From Undaria pinnatifida (lineage: Eukaryota; Sar; Phaeophyceae; Laminariales; Alariaceae), in assembly GCA_012845835.1 (NCBI GenBank), contig JABAKD010000005.1, forward strand, positions 12,504,205 through 12,568,204: DNA of 64,000 bases, read 5' to 3'. Under the pieces are notes generated by a model. The model worked only from the letters and a program-made list of their open reading frames with translations. It was not told where the DNA came from and did not search any database. The translations under genes were made by a program, and so were the position numbers. Each line of letters starts with the position of its first letter. Position 1 is the stretch's first letter. Positions 32,376 to 43,110 of the stretch are shown in pieces.

Positions 32376-32980
32376 CTTGTACTCTTTTAATAGACTATGT
32401 ACCTTATAGCAGAAGATACCCACGAGAGATACTGCTGTAGATTGGCGAGTGTATCGTTTCCGCGATTTAGACTGCTGCTGTCGTAAGACGCGCGAAACAA
32501 CGAGCGTAAATAACATCGCGCCTTATTTTGGCGGTCTACTAGCCTAGTAGGTTCTAGATACTGCTGCTTGCTGTGCTGGTGCTGATCGCATTTGTTGTAC
32601 TGTAAGTACGTCGCGTGAAAAAAGGCAAAACAAAGAGCGTAGTCTAAACGGTGCTGCACAAATTGCAGCCCAACCAACACAGCTTTAGGAGGGACGCTGT
32701 TTTGGCGTGGCAATTGCTGGGGTTGGGAGGGGACACTAACAGTATTATTGTTGTGTGCCAGCATTCCAGTGTTGGCACAACTGTTTTTCGTTCGTTCTTT
32801 TATTTATTTATTTATTTTACTTTTCGTGTGAGTTGGGGGCAGACAGCCCTTGACTGTAACCTCTATATTTCTTGCAGTCACTCGTACACTCGTACCCGCG
32901 GTTCGAGAAAAGGTCAACGTTCAGTCGCGAGCGAGGTAATTAAACTGTAGTAGCCGTAACAATAATATTACAGCGGTCGC

Positions 32981-33856
32981 ATGCGCCTCCTGCTGTTGTT
33001 TAACGTGGTCACATCGTGGATCACAACAAGAGGGGCGACCCGTGTCGCAAGAGGAGGTTTTGTGCACGGTAGAACCGGAAGGTCGATGAGAGGGGGGGGG
33101 GTACTGATGGCAGAGCCACAGAGAGAGCGAGAAGGCGGGGACTCTTTCCTTGCCACCGCCGATAGCATTGAGCAGCAATACCGCACGGCCTTCTGCGCGT
33201 TGAAATATACACGCAGCAGTTACAAATCAGCCATTTATATGGATAGCGGGTTGTCGTTCGATGCTTCTTCGGAAGTGTATGGGGGGGAGGACTTGGCCCT
33301 TGCGGTTGGAAGTGGCAAGCTCAAAGGTGGGAGAGGCAGTGTTTTTGGGGAGGGGGTTAAGAGGGCAGGGTCACACAGAGAGCGAGACGGCGGGAATTCT
33401 GTCCCTGCCACGACCGACAGCATCAGCCAGCAACACCGCACAGCCTTCTGCGCGTTGAGACATGCACGCAGCAGTTACAAATCAGCCATTTATATGGATA
33501 GCGGGTTGTCATTCGATGCCTCTTCGGCAGTGTATGGGGGGGAGGACTTGGCCCTTGCGGTCGGAAGTGGCAAGGATAGGGGTGGGAGCAGTAGTGTGTT
33601 TGGGGGAGGGGTTAAGAGGGTAGGGCCACAGAGAGAGCGAGACGGCGGGGACTCTTTCCTTGCCACGGCCGATAGCATTAAGCAGCAATACCGCACAGCC
33701 TTCTGCGCGTTGAAACATACACGCAGCAGTTACAAACTAGCCATTTATATGGATAGCGGGTTGTTGTTCGATGCTTCTTCGGAAGTGTATGGGGGGAAGG
33801 ACTTGGCCCTTGCGGCTGGAGGGGGCAGGGCCATGAAAACAGGGAGGTACATCTAG
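32981..33856 (+). CDS. Hypothetical protein with three 85-residue repeats
   Basis: A 291-codon frame from ATG to TAG. It begins with a short hydrophobic stretch (M-R-L-L-L-L-F-N-V-V) and then holds three tandem repeats of exactly 255 bp (anchors at 33124, 33379 and 33634), so the frame is kept. Conserved parts of each repeat include QYRTAFCALKYTRSSYKSAI and MDSGLSFDASSEVYGGEDLA. Repeats differ at many amino acids. I recognise no family. A possible small exon upstream (32879-32935, ttgcag acceptor and gtaatt donor) could supply the 5' end. A chance frame in a repeat is the alternative, and the antisense strand is also open in parts. Confidence 0.35.
   Translation: MRLLLLFNVVTSWITTRGATRVARGGFVHGRTGRSMRGGGVLMAEPQREREGGDSFLATADSIEQQYRTAFCALKYTRSSYKSAIYMDSGLSFDASSEVYGGEDLALAVGSGKLKGGRGSVFGEGVKRAGSHRERDGGNSVPATTDSISQQHRTAFCALRHARSSYKSAIYMDSGLSFDASSAVYGGEDLALAVGSGKDRGGSSSVFGGGVKRVGPQRERDGGDSFLATADSIKQQYRTAFCALKHTRSSYKLAIYMDSGLLFDASSEVYGGKDLALAAGGGRAMKTGRYI
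33115..33850 (+). repeat. Tandem repeat, 255 bp x 3
   Basis: The DNA basis of the repeat ORF. Units are well conserved, with a few percent to about 10% difference by eye and no frame-breaking indels. Confidence 0.9.
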
Positions 33857-34044
33857 TATTTTCGTGGTTTTTGGTTGTTGGAAACATCGTTCCACGCTCT
33901 CATCTGGATTTTGTGTTCTTTCATATGTTTATGGTTTTTGACACTCACGCTACATTGTCAGATGGCAAATGAAATAATAATAATAATAATAACATACGAA
34001 CGGGAAAAATGAAAATATATTAAAAACGAAGCAAGGAAACATTA

Positions 34045-34452
<408 letters not shown>

Positions 34453-34584
34453 ATTACTGCCCTCCGACAATATAGCGTTTATTTTGCGATATGTATGTTC
34501 TATATTGCAATCCATATATAATGACACACCACGAAGCTGTATGTAACACATTGTATACCTCACCAACACACCTCTTGTATGCCA

Positions 34585-35110
34585 CACCTAAAATCAAATC
34601 TGCTAGAATAATACACAATACCAGGCAGGTGATATCACCTCATTACCTATCCAACCAGCCATGCCGTGGCTCCAATTCGTTTTTTTCCGCCCCCCCCGCC
34701 CCCCCCCTCCTTCCCCACCACCCGCACCATCGCCTTGACCTAGCACGTTTAGTAAAGTTCCCCCCAGGTATACATTCATGCCACCTAAAGGGGTTTGATT
34801 CCCCCCCTCCCCCCCCTCCCCCCCCCCTCGTTTTGTTCTCTCCCGCCGCCCCACCTAAAATCAAAATCTGCCAGAGTAATAAACACTACGAGGCAGGTGA
34901 TATAACCTCATTACCTTTCTAGCCATCTATGCCGTAGCTCCAATCCATACCCCCCCCCCCCAACGCCCCCTCCTTCCCCACCACCCGCACCATCGCCCAG
35001 ACCCAGCACCACCACGCGTATAGCTATCTCGTACATCTATGCGACCTAAAGCTTTTGGCAATCCCCCCCCTCCCCCGACCTCTTCGAACACTTCGCCCTC
35101 TCCTCACTGG
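34585..35110 (+). repeat. Tandem duplication of about 265 bp, C-rich
   Basis: Two units begin ccacacctaaaatcaaatct and ccccacctaaaatcaaaatc. Both contain gaggcaggtgatat..cctcattacct, a poly-C strip and ccttccccaccacccgcacc. Coverage of the antisense G-rich frames is not coding. Confidence 0.8.
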
Positions 35111-35400
35111 TAATAAGACTTACAGGATATGCATGATAAACTGATGCGTTCCTTCCACAACCGTCAGATTTGTCCCCTTAAGGGGTTTATAGTTTCCGCG
35201 CACAGATTGTGTTGCCCCGCCCGCCCCCCCCCCCCCCCCCCCGCCCGCTCCCTCTTGTTCAAACCCAGGCCCCCACGCCCGTATAAACTCCGCTCTCCCC
35301 TCATCGGTTATACGACTTGCAGGATACACTTGATAAACTGATGCATTCATTTCCTTCCGCAGTTGTCAGATTTTGTCCCCCTCAAAAACGGGTTTTATAG
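35110..35400 (+). repeat. Tandem duplication of about 220 bp
   Basis: Two units share acttacaggatatgcatgat, aaactgatgcgttccttcc and ccttaaggggtttatagtttcc, separated by a poly-C strip (35222-35242). Confidence 0.7.
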
Positions 35401-36185
35401 TTTCCGCGCACAGACTGCCTAACATCACCCTGTTGACCCTGATAGCTACACTGTAGTTGCAAGGGGAGTCGCCGGCCTATATCCTTAATGAGGACACACA
35501 AGCCGTAATGCGCGCGATCGGAGTATCACACACAGCTTGCAAAGATAGATGGGTTTCGACAAAATCTTCGATCTCACAGCTGGAGTGTTTTTTTGTTTTT
35601 TTAATATAGCGTAGATGCCGTTCCGATGTAAATCGAGCATCCTTCCATACATACATTAAGCAGCAGTATTTACGAAGTCGAACATTATTATTTATTTTTA
35701 TTATCCATGCGTCGCGTGTTATAAGGCTTAGTAGGTTGGGCCGACGACGCCATTTATGTGTTAAGGAATTAATGGGTATTAGTCCGACGACGCCATTTAT
35801 TTGTTAAGGAATTAGTGGGGTATTAGTCCGTTTGACCGCTTGCAAAATTTTAACCAATTGCCTACCTAAACTGAGCCTTCTAGCATATATATAGGCAAGC
35901 TGCGCAGCGCTACTGAAAAAAACAAGAAAAAAATTGCGGGGGGGGGGGAAAAATACGACCACCGCGGAATAATATTATAAAAAATGAAAATACACTCCAG
36001 CTGTGAGATCGAAGATTTCGTCGAAACTCATCTTTGCAAGCTGTGTGTGATACTCCGATCGCGCGTATTACGAGTTGTGTGTCCTCACTAAGGATATAGG
36101 TCGGCGACTCCCCTTACAACTACAGTGTAGCTATCAGGGTCAACAGGGTGATGTTGGTCAGTCTGTGCGCGGAAACTTATTACAC
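35390..36185. mobile_element. Foldback element: inverted leader-core units around an LTR relic
   Basis: The left arm (35390-35610, plus) and right arm (about 35975-36185, minus) are long inverted copies of the complete unit: tttatagtttccgcgcacag, catcaccctgttgaccctga, tagctacactgtagttg, ggggagtcgcc, ggacacaca, gcgcgatcggagtatcacac and the M-S-F-D-E-I-F-D-L-T-A core. The arms are about 200 bp and close to 95% alike by eye. The loop holds a partial TRIM LTR (35790-35885) and poly-G. This is the best-preserved form of the family and suggests that the unit moved as an inverted pair. Confidence 0.7.
35733..35885 (-). mobile_element. TRIM LTR relic with duplicated PBS
   Basis: ccgacgacgccattta (35741 onward) is followed by ttaaggaattaatgggtatt. 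A second PBS copy, ccgacgacgccatttatttg, then precedes an LTR ending accta.aactgagccttctagca. The internal domain is missing. It looks like a solo LTR with a local duplication. Confidence 0.65.
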
Positions 36186-36224
36186 GTAGTAATAATATGT
36201 ACTACACGTAGTAGTTTAGTATCA

Positions 36225-36300
36225 CGCAGTTTGCAAAGATGAGTATTGACCCTAATTTGTTCGAACTCACAGCTGTGACGTTGTGTTTGTTGTAACTTTT
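36225..36300 (+). repeat. Dispersed leader core (M-S-I-D-P-N-L-F-E-L-T-A form)
   Basis: Reads cacgcagtttgcaaagatga then gtattgaccctaatttgttc and gaactcacagctgtgacgtt. The short peptide keeps frame through the core but ends soon after. Confidence 0.65.
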
Positions 36301-36754
36301 TTAAGCAATACCGGTATTAATCGGTGACATCAGCCCACATATTATTCGTATTATTATTGTCATTATTGCCGGTCAATGTGCTCAATAAGTAGCGAATGTG
36401 TAGAGCTAGCTCCATGTCGTCAGCACTAACTTCTTGCTGCAGCGCCCCACCCAGCAGTAAGTAATAGTATGTAGCAGGCAGCCGACAGAGTTGCGGTCAT
36501 CAGCATGACGATGTCATCTTATACTCGTACACGTAGCGGATAGTGGCACTGCGCAATCTGTGTACGATACGTACTTGTACGTAGTCAAAGTGTATCTATC
36601 GTCGCGCATACTAAGCAAAACATACCGGGCACCAAGTACAAGGTTATGCCGCACAGAAACAGGAGAAGCGGTGTAATTGCTGCTGCTTCTTCGTAGATCG
36701 TATGTAGGATTCAATCGGTTGTACTCACAGCTTGCTGGCGCTTTCAAATGTACC

Positions 36755-36812
36755 ACGCAGCTTGCAAAGTTGAGTTTCAACCATTCAATCGGTTTTACTC
36801 GCAGCTGACGTT
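36755..36812 (+). repeat. Dispersed leader core, type II
   Basis: Reads cagcttgcaaagttgagttt, caaccattcaatcggtttta and ctcgcagctgacg. 36300-36750 has nothing recognised. Confidence 0.65.
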
Positions 36813-36887
36813 TTCCAATTTTTATAATTTTTTCATGAAAAAAAGAATATTCGAGAACATTGTGACAGGAGGAGAGTTATGGACAGT

Positions 36888-37166
36888 TGTAAGCTTATTG
36901 GGCGAGGACACAGAGTGCCCCCTGCACGTCTGCCAATTGAGCAGGTCCTCGGAGAGTGCTCACTTGCTTAGCCTTCGTGAAGACGTATTAATAGCTTTAT
37001 TCGATTCCACCAGCAGAGCCCCGGATGGCTTCTGAGATCGGAGGCACGTGCTTCCGATCTATTTCCTAACTTTCCCGAATATAAAACGCCAACCTTATCA
37101 TACGACACCCGTCCAAATGCTTTCAAGTTTGGATAATTATAGATCTTTCGAGGCCGTATCTCAACA
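36888..37166 (-). repeat. Copy A 3' LTR
   Basis: 279 bp, TG...CA. On the minus strand it holds a TATA-like tttatattcggg, an AATAAA signal (gaatcgaataaagc) and, at 37035-37060, a near-perfect palindrome around CACGTG. Confidence 0.85.
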
Positions 37167-37617
37167 CTAGCCCACCCTGATGAGCTGCATGTGCAGAAAT
37201 ATGAGAGATTCGGGGAAACTCCGGTTCTACGAACTGCACCATGAGTCGAAGATGCGTCTCCTCGAAACCCACTCCCACACCTCTAACGGTCTGGCTATGG
37301 AGCCAGGAACACGCGAAGAAAAACAGTTGAAGGAAACGCAGACCCTACAACAAGGCAAACGTTACCCATCGAAAACCTGCCGCGTGTCGCCGGTGTGGCG
37401 GGGGGGGGCAGAAAAGGCTCTAGAACCTGCCGCACACCGCCGGTGTGGCGGGGTAGGGCAGGAAAGGCTCTACCGCTAACCAATCACAGAAGCGGTATTG
37501 TGGCGAGGTGAGCCCTCGTCAATACGGAGGGGAACACAGGCGCTAACACAAGGGAGAAGTCATGCGAAAAAGCTCCCGCGGGCCATCGGCATGGCGGGGG
37601 GCTAGACGAGGAAACGA

Positions 37618-37860
37618 CAAATACCCGGGATGGAAGGTGGCAACACCTACAGCCCCGCGAGGGGGGGAAGTGTTTAGTCGAAAAAAACAAAGTAGAACAA
37701 ACACAACACACGAAAGATAAAAGATGACACGGAAACGACAAATGCCCGGGATGAAAGGTGGCAACACCTGCAGCCCCGCGAGGGGGGGGGGTGTTTAGTC
37801 GAAAAAACAAAGTAGAACAAATACAACACGCAAAAGATAATAGATGACACACAGAACCGT
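37618..37860 (-). repeat. 118-bp tandem repeat in the 3' untranslated part of copy A
   Basis: Two units of tacccgggatggaaggtggc, aacacctacagccccgcgag, then gtgtttagtcgaaaaaa and caaagtagaacaaa. Copy B has the same units at about 62535-62595 and 62840-62990. Confidence 0.8.
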
Positions 37861-38182
37861 ACATAGCCCTGTACCACGTTACGCGCGAACAGGGTACCCT
37901 GGTCGCCCCCCGGCTCTGGACTGAGGAGGGCGTCGGCAGGGCGAAATTGAACAATGACGAAAAAGCAACAGCCCTGCGCCTCAGATAGCGGCGTTTTACC
38001 CGATCCTTGGCCCGGCACTGAGCAGGGGGCTCGGCAGGACAAAAAGAATGAAACAAAATGAAAAGAACCACCCCAAAACCCGACAAAGACTCTCAGGACA
38101 CTCCGAACAAGCCAAAGACAAAGACTCAAGCCTCACAACCCAAAAAAATGAAGAACTATCGAGGAGCGGTGGCGGCTTGAAA

Positions 38183-38627
38183 GTCAACTGGCTACGGCAA
38201 CGCCTTGAGATTCGTCTACGTTACGTTGGATTCCCCGAGGAAACGCACTGGCGATGTGAACTTGCAGGCACCAAGAACCTCGTACGGCTCCCGTCGAAGT
38301 CGTGTAGCGCGCCGAGGGAAGAGGAAGTTTAATCGGTCCCGGGTCGTCCAGAAAGAGCACCAGGTATACTTTGTCCTCGGTAGTGCTCGCGCTGATTTTT
38401 CCAAGCCACCACGACCCATCGTCTCCCTTGTATCAAAAGTGGGCTCCCTTAGGAAGTACCGTTTCGTGGTAGCGACGGGGCCAATCGGCGCGGGGAACAC
38501 AAGCGTAGCCCGGCGCTAGGAATCGTTCCTCGTTGTTGAGGGAGAACTCGCGATTTGCCGCCCCGATCCGCATTCGGCGGTAGAGGCGGTTGGTTTGGCG
38601 GTGCTGGCCCGGGATTCCGGCCCAACA
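38183..38627 (-). pseudogene. Copy A integrase tail, SH3/Tudor-like module (second part)
   Basis: Minus-strand frame with N-E-E-R-F-L-A-P-G-Y, H-E-T-V-L-P-K-G-A-H-F, then a stop where Trp is expected, then Y-K-G-D-D-G-S-W-W-L-G-K-I and LDDPGPIKLPLPSARYTT. The Y-K-G-D-D-G-x-W-W-L-G-K-I segment followed by Y-L-V-x-F-L-D-D resembles an SH3/Tudor or chromo-like barrel. Such C-terminal modules in chromoviruses can bind chromatin and steer integration; that role is inferred. The stop at H-F-* is shared with copy B. The first part of this tail lies beyond the insertion, at 40085-40306. Confidence 0.65.
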
Positions 38628-40083
38628 ATACATGTTTCGTCAAGTGCTTTTTGGTGTAAAGAGGAGAAGTTTTTTGTCACACATGACTGGTGACTCGCTG
38701 CGCGAAGTGAAATGTTTGTGTGTTGTGTTGTTTTTTTTTGTTGTTGTCCCGCATCGTGATGTAGCAGGATCGAACAGCAGAGGCGCAAACGTTCAGGCGC
38801 ATGCACCACCAGCGCTGGGTTGGCAGGCCAGCCGAAGGGTGCTTGTATGCTACTACTAGCAGTGTAGAGTGTGTTGGTGTTCGTGTGTGTGTCCCAAAAT
38901 AAATGCACCCACGTGGTGGTTGTTTGCGTGCGAGGGTGTAGTTCGTCACGCCGTTTGATTTGAATCGCAGCCGTTTGAATTTTATGGTTTTGTAAGGACG
39001 AGGAGGGTTTTTTGCGAAGGGATTTTTTTGTCCGCAGCCCAGGGCACAACGAAGTGAAATATTTGTGTGTTGTGTTGTTGTTTTTTGTTGTCCCGCATCG
39101 TGATGTAGCAGGATCGAACAGCAGAGGCGCAAACGTTCAAGCGCATGCACCACCAGCGCTGGGTTGGCAGGCCAGCCGAAGGGTGCTTGTATGCTACTAC
39201 TAGCAGTGTAGAGTGTGTTGGTGTTCGTGTGTGTGTCCCAAAATGCACCCACGTGGTGGTTGTTTGCGTGCGAGGGTGTAGTTCGTCACGCCGTTTGATT
39301 TGAATCGCAGCCGTTTGAATTTTATGGTTTTGCAAGGACGAGGAGGGTTTTTTGGGAAGGGATTTTTTTGTCCGCAGCCCAGGGCACAACGAAGTGAAAT
39401 GTTTGTGTGTTGTGTTGTTTATTTTTTGTTGTCCCGCATCGTGATGTAGCAGGATCGAACAGCAGAGGCGCAAACGTTCAAGCGCATGCACCACCAGCGC
39501 TGGGTTGGCAGGCCAGCCGAAGGGTGGTTGTATGCTACTACTAGCAGTGTAGAGTGTGTTGGTGTTCGTGTGTGTGTCCCAAAATGCACCACCAGCGCTG
39601 GGTTGGCAGGCCAGCCGAAGGGTGCTTGTATGCTACTACTAGCAGTGTAGAGTGTGTTCGTGTTCGTGTGCGTGTCCCAAAATGCACCACCAGCACTGGG
39701 TTGGCAGGGCAGCCGAACGGTGCTTGGATGCTGATAGCAGTGTCGGGGGGGGGCGACGCGCCCCCCCCCGAACCCCCCCCCCCGGGCCCGACACAGTGTG
39801 CGTTGGAAGGACCCTCACCAGCAGCCGAAGGGTGCTTGTATGCTACTACTAGCAGTGTAGAGTGTGTTGGTGTTCGTGTGTGTGTCCCAAAATGCACCAC
39901 CAGCACTGGGTTGGCAGGGCAGCCGAACGGTGCTTGGATGCTAGTAGCAGTGTCGGGGGGGGGCGACGCGCCCCCCCCCGAACCCCCCCCCCCCGGGCCC
40001 GACACAGTGTGCGTTGGAAGGACCCTCACCAGTGTGCGTTCGAAAAAGTACATGGAAAAACTATAGTATGTATTTTTATTAAC
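38628..40083. repeat. 1.46-kb nested tandem array inserted in copy A
   Basis: It lies exactly between gaatcccgggcc..gttgggcc and tcttgcgtta, which are contiguous in copy B at about 61762. It contains units of 340-347 bp (starts near 38704, 39051 and 39391), then roughly 98-bp units of gcaccaccagcgctgggttg...gtgtgtcccaaaat, then two blocks (39740-39822, 39950-40033) with a hairpin of ggggggg, cgacgcg and ccccccc and a gtgtgcgttggaaggaccct end. Long antisense open frames here repeat the same peptide and are not genes. Confidence 0.85.
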
Positions 40084-40084
40084 G

Positions 40085-40306
40085 CAAGATGTGGGAGCGG
40101 GAGAGGTCGAGGTCCATTTCCCGCATCTAGGAAGATTCAGAGAGTCCCGCCCAATGCCTCTTGTATAGCACCGCGATGACGCCACCTCGCCCCGGTACCG
40201 ACTGATGACCGGTGATCTGCTCCACCTCCAGCCGTTCGAAGGGGGTCGAAACGTCGTCTTGAATGACGTGGTACGGCGGGGACTTCTTGGAAAAATTGTT
40301 GAGCAC
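40085..40306 (-). pseudogene. Copy A integrase tail, first part
   Basis: After the stop at L-T-Q the same frame goes on as V-L-N-N-F-S-K-K-S-P-P-Y-H-V-I-Q-D-D-V and R-L-E-V-E-Q-I-T-G-H-Q-S-V, then an M-D-L-D-L-S-R-S-H-I-L-R-type segment. It is homologous to 61536-61770 of copy B. Interrupted at its end by the 1.46-kb array. Confidence 0.6.
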
Positions 40307-40890
40307 CTACTGCGTCAGCCCCGCCGGTAGGTACTTGGTCATGTCCCCGCTGTCATGGGGGTTGGCGCAGGGTTTGCAGCGCTCGATGGCCACACGCCGA
40401 CGAGCGTCCGAACCGGGCAGGTCGGAAGGGAGATCCAAATAGAGGAGGTTGCTCCGGAGCGGCGAACCGTCCGGGGTCTCGTCGTCGGAGCAGGGACCGA
40501 CTGCCAGGATCTTGTACGGGCCCGTCCAGTTAAGCGCGAGTTTGGCCTTGAGTACCTTGGCGTCGGTGTTTGCCTTCACACCCTGGCGGATGTGGAGAAA
40601 GATATGTACACCCATACCCAACCACCCACAGCGAAGTTAGGTGCTGGACGCAACGCGTCGGCGAGGGCGGAGTTTCTGCGGTTAACACGAGTAACGGTAA
40701 AGGCGTGGTGTGCGCGGACAATGTCGTTCGCGCACTTTTGCCGGTCGGTGGCCAAGTCGCAATAGGCCAGGTGGTCAGGGGCTAGACTCTGGTGTCCCAC
40801 GACACCTGTGCGGTCGAAAACCGTCAGGAGGAGCCGTGGGGGTCTGCCCATGTGGACCTCGGTGGGCGCCAGACCCGTCGCGCGCTGACG
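40307..40890 (-). pseudogene. Copy A integrase C-terminal region with GPY module
   Basis: Two overlapping minus-strand frames carry the continuation of the integrase. One (40576-40851) has F-D-R-T-G-V-V-G-H-Q-S-L and A-F-T-V-T-R-V-N-R-R-N. The next (40307-40621) has LKAKLALNWTGPYKILAVGP, the GPY/F motif of Ty3/Gypsy integrases, and R-R-V-A-I-E-R-C-K-P-C. The frame breaks after ...V-E-L-A-Y-T-T-I-P-S-A (shared 2-base gain relative to a Y-N-N-S frame) and again after G-G-W-V-W-V. Both breaks are also in copy B. Confidence 0.7.
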
Positions 40891-41995
40891 GAATTGTTGT
40901 ATAGGCCAATTCTACGTGGGGCTGATGCAAGTCCCAATCGTCTTGTCGCTCGTTGACGACCATAGCCAGCATTTGTGCCATAGTGTGGTTAAACCGCTCA
41001 ACCCCCCCGTTACCGTTGGGATGATAGGAACTTGTAGCAAGCTTGTGCACACCCAACAGCTGATATACAGCTTGTGAAAGCTTGGAGTCGAACTGCAGGT
41101 CGTTGTCCGAGAGTATGGTGCGCGGGCACCCCCACAAAGAAATGTGTTGGTTCACCAGGACATTGACTGTGCCCTCCGCGGTGAACTCAGTGGCACTGAC
41201 GGGGAACATGTCGGCCCGACGACTTACGCGATCGGTAAACAGGAGGATGTAGGTGTTGCCTCGTGGTGTGACCGGGAGGGGGCCAAAGTAGTCAACACTG
41301 ACGGCGATACCTGGGCCTTCCGGTAGAGGCATTGAGATGATTGGCCGGCGGACAGTCAGCCATGGGGTTTTCCGCGCGTGGCACTTGAAGCAGTGGCGAA
41401 GCCACCACCGGGTGCACACATTCACGCCAATCCACCAATAAAACGGCTCCAGCATGCGCAACGTGCGCGTGGTGCCAAGGTGACAAAAAGTCATCGAGTG
41501 ACAAGCTTGCATGACCCAAGGGCGCATGAGCAGGGGGACGTAGATGCGAACCGGCTCGTCGTTTAGCAAGCAAGCAGCTCGCCCCACACAGTTGGGTTTG
41601 TCAGACCTTGCTGGCGGCAGTGTCGGATTACGGACGAGTAGGACGATGTCGTCGTCGGTTGTATGCAGTCGAGTCGACCCTCGCCAGCTTCTGGATGTCT
41701 GAGAGGGAGGGACGCTTGTGCAAGGGGTAGCACGCCAAAACGTCGGCGGCACGGCCGACGGTCGGCCGATAGAGATGTAGCGTATCGTGACATCGCACGT
41801 CGGCTCAGCGTGCTGTTCTCGCTTCCCATCGGCATGCGAATAACGCGCGACGGAATCAGCGGACCTCAATTCAGCAGCGTCGTCGAGGGCATCCGACCTT
41901 GTAGGTGCAGTTGGCGTGTCACCAGGACAAGGCGTGAGCCGTAGGAGAGGAGTTTCCATAGGTTCTGCGTGGTCGCAGTCGGACGGAAGTGGCAC
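40891..41995 (-). CDS. Copy A Ty3/Gypsy integrase core (open)
   Basis: Of 406 codons in this frame, about 370 match integrase. The zinc finger is complete: H166, H172, C202 and C205 in C-H-S-M-T-F-C-H-L-G...H-C-F-K-C. Catalytic residues are D235 (V-S-V-D-Y-F-G-P-L), D297 (I-L-S-D-N-D) and E333 (G-G-V-E-R-F-N-H), with exactly 35 residues between the last two, a DD35E core. Integrase joins LTR cDNA ends to chromosomal DNA in the nucleus. The first 100 codons are not integrase-like and overlap the linker. The glycine usual after S-D-N is Asp here but Gly in copy B. The C-terminus is frameshifted (40307-40890), so a full enzyme is not made from this copy. Confidence 0.85.
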
Positions 41996-42107
41996 CGTGC
42001 GGACCGGCGAATCGGCAAGAGCAAGGGTCGCGGCCGTGGGACTCGCAGCGGGGTTGTACCTCGTCTGGAAGATGCCCGAGGGGCTCCGCCGGGCCCGAAT
42101 CCTTCAT

Positions 42108-42830
42108 CTACAGCGGGGGTGCATTACCCGTTGCTGTCGCTGTTTGTCGACGCGTCGTCGACGACGGAGAGGCTGGAGCGCCAAGAAAGGCAGAGACGGA
42201 CACAGTCGAGCAGACGGTCGTGGCGGGGTCTGTCTCCTGTAGAGAACTTTTTGATAGATAGGTCGGCTGTGCGATGGGCGTCGCTGCAGCCAGGGCTTCT
42301 GCGGAGCCCGTGCCGCCGTCGATGGGTATGGCAGAAACCGAAGCGAAAACGGTGTCAGCGGCAGGCGAAGTCGACATACGGCCGGTACAGCCTTTGGTAG
42401 TGGCGACGGAGGCAGAAACACGAGCGACGAATCTCCCCGTGGAAGCAGAAAAGCCGTCAATCCTTATACGTGGCTCGTGTGTGCGAAAATCGTGAAATGC
42501 GGTAGAGGTGAGAGGGAGCCCACCCAAGACAGCATGTTCAGTACGGGACACGAGCCCCCCCAAGACAGTGCTTTCGGCGAGGGGAACGAGTCTGCCCAAG
42601 GAAGTGCGTTCGGTGCGGGGCACGAGTCCACAAAAAGCAGTGCTTTCGGTGCGGGGCACGAATCCACCCAAACTGACCCCTGGGATCGGCGAGGAGGGAG
42701 CGTGCAGCCCGCGGGTCCGTAGAAGGTAGATACCGCTATCTCCAACGGGGTTGGGGTTTGTCAACCCCACGGGATTGAAGTTTGTCAAGCCACTGTGGCC
42801 GTACTCCGTAGCAGGCTCTGGCAAGCGGGC
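42108..42830 (-). pseudogene. Copy A linker with 12-residue repeats
   Basis: Between RNase H and integrase is a Pro/Ser/Thr-rich stretch. At about 42540-42700 it has four repeats of roughly L-V-P-R-T-E-S-T-x-L-G-G (36 bp each). The frame is open from 43136 to 42108 but switches relative to RNase H and integrase. It probably acts as a flexible linker or is unconstrained. Copy B has the same repeats at 59150-59310. Confidence 0.6.
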
Positions 42831-43110
42831 CAGACAAATCGGCCATGCTGTTGGCGCTGCCTCTACGGTACTCGAGTGTGCAATCGAACGCGGTGACGAA
42901 CTCCTTCTACCGCTGGACTCGTGCATTGAGGATCCCCGCTTTGCCAATGCTCTCCTGTGTCTTGTGGCCAGAGGATATGCGGAACTTTGTTCCCCACAGT
43001 ACCCTCGGAGGCATTTAGGAGCCCAAACATTGCTGCCGGTCCCCAAATCTAAAGGAGTCCAGTGCCTCTCCGAGTCGAGCGTTGCTCGACTGATGTACGC
43101 GATTTTCATA
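42830..43110 (-). pseudogene. Copy A RNase H remnant
   Basis: Begins I-A-Y-I-S-R-A-T-L-D-S-E-R-H-W-T-P-L-D-L, a typical Ty3/Gypsy RNase H segment. It shifts frame after C-L-R-G-Y and continues W-G-T-K-F-R-I-S-S-G-H-K and N-A-R-V-Q-R-stop-K-E-F-V-T-A-F-D, then L-E-Y-R-R-G-S-A-N-S-M-A-D. The Asp usual before H-K is Gly, which removes a conserved catalytic residue. A TAG stands where Trp is usual. The N-terminal Asp motif (D-A-S) is not found. All three faults are shared with copy B. Confidence 0.75.

Noticed and set aside
32075-32440. 121-codon frame after a TATA-like site
   Set aside because: Its second half is a reverse leader-core repeat; no homology recognised.
38516-39500. Repeated antisense frames with H-T-N-T-N-T-L-Y-T-A-S-S and L-C-C-S-I-L-L-H-H
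   Set aside because: They follow the tandem array inserted in copy A; the peptide repeats because the DNA does, and copy B lacks it.
40355-40765. 136-codon plus-strand frame over the integrase C-terminus
   Set aside because: Antisense shadow; the GPY motif and homology are on the minus strand.
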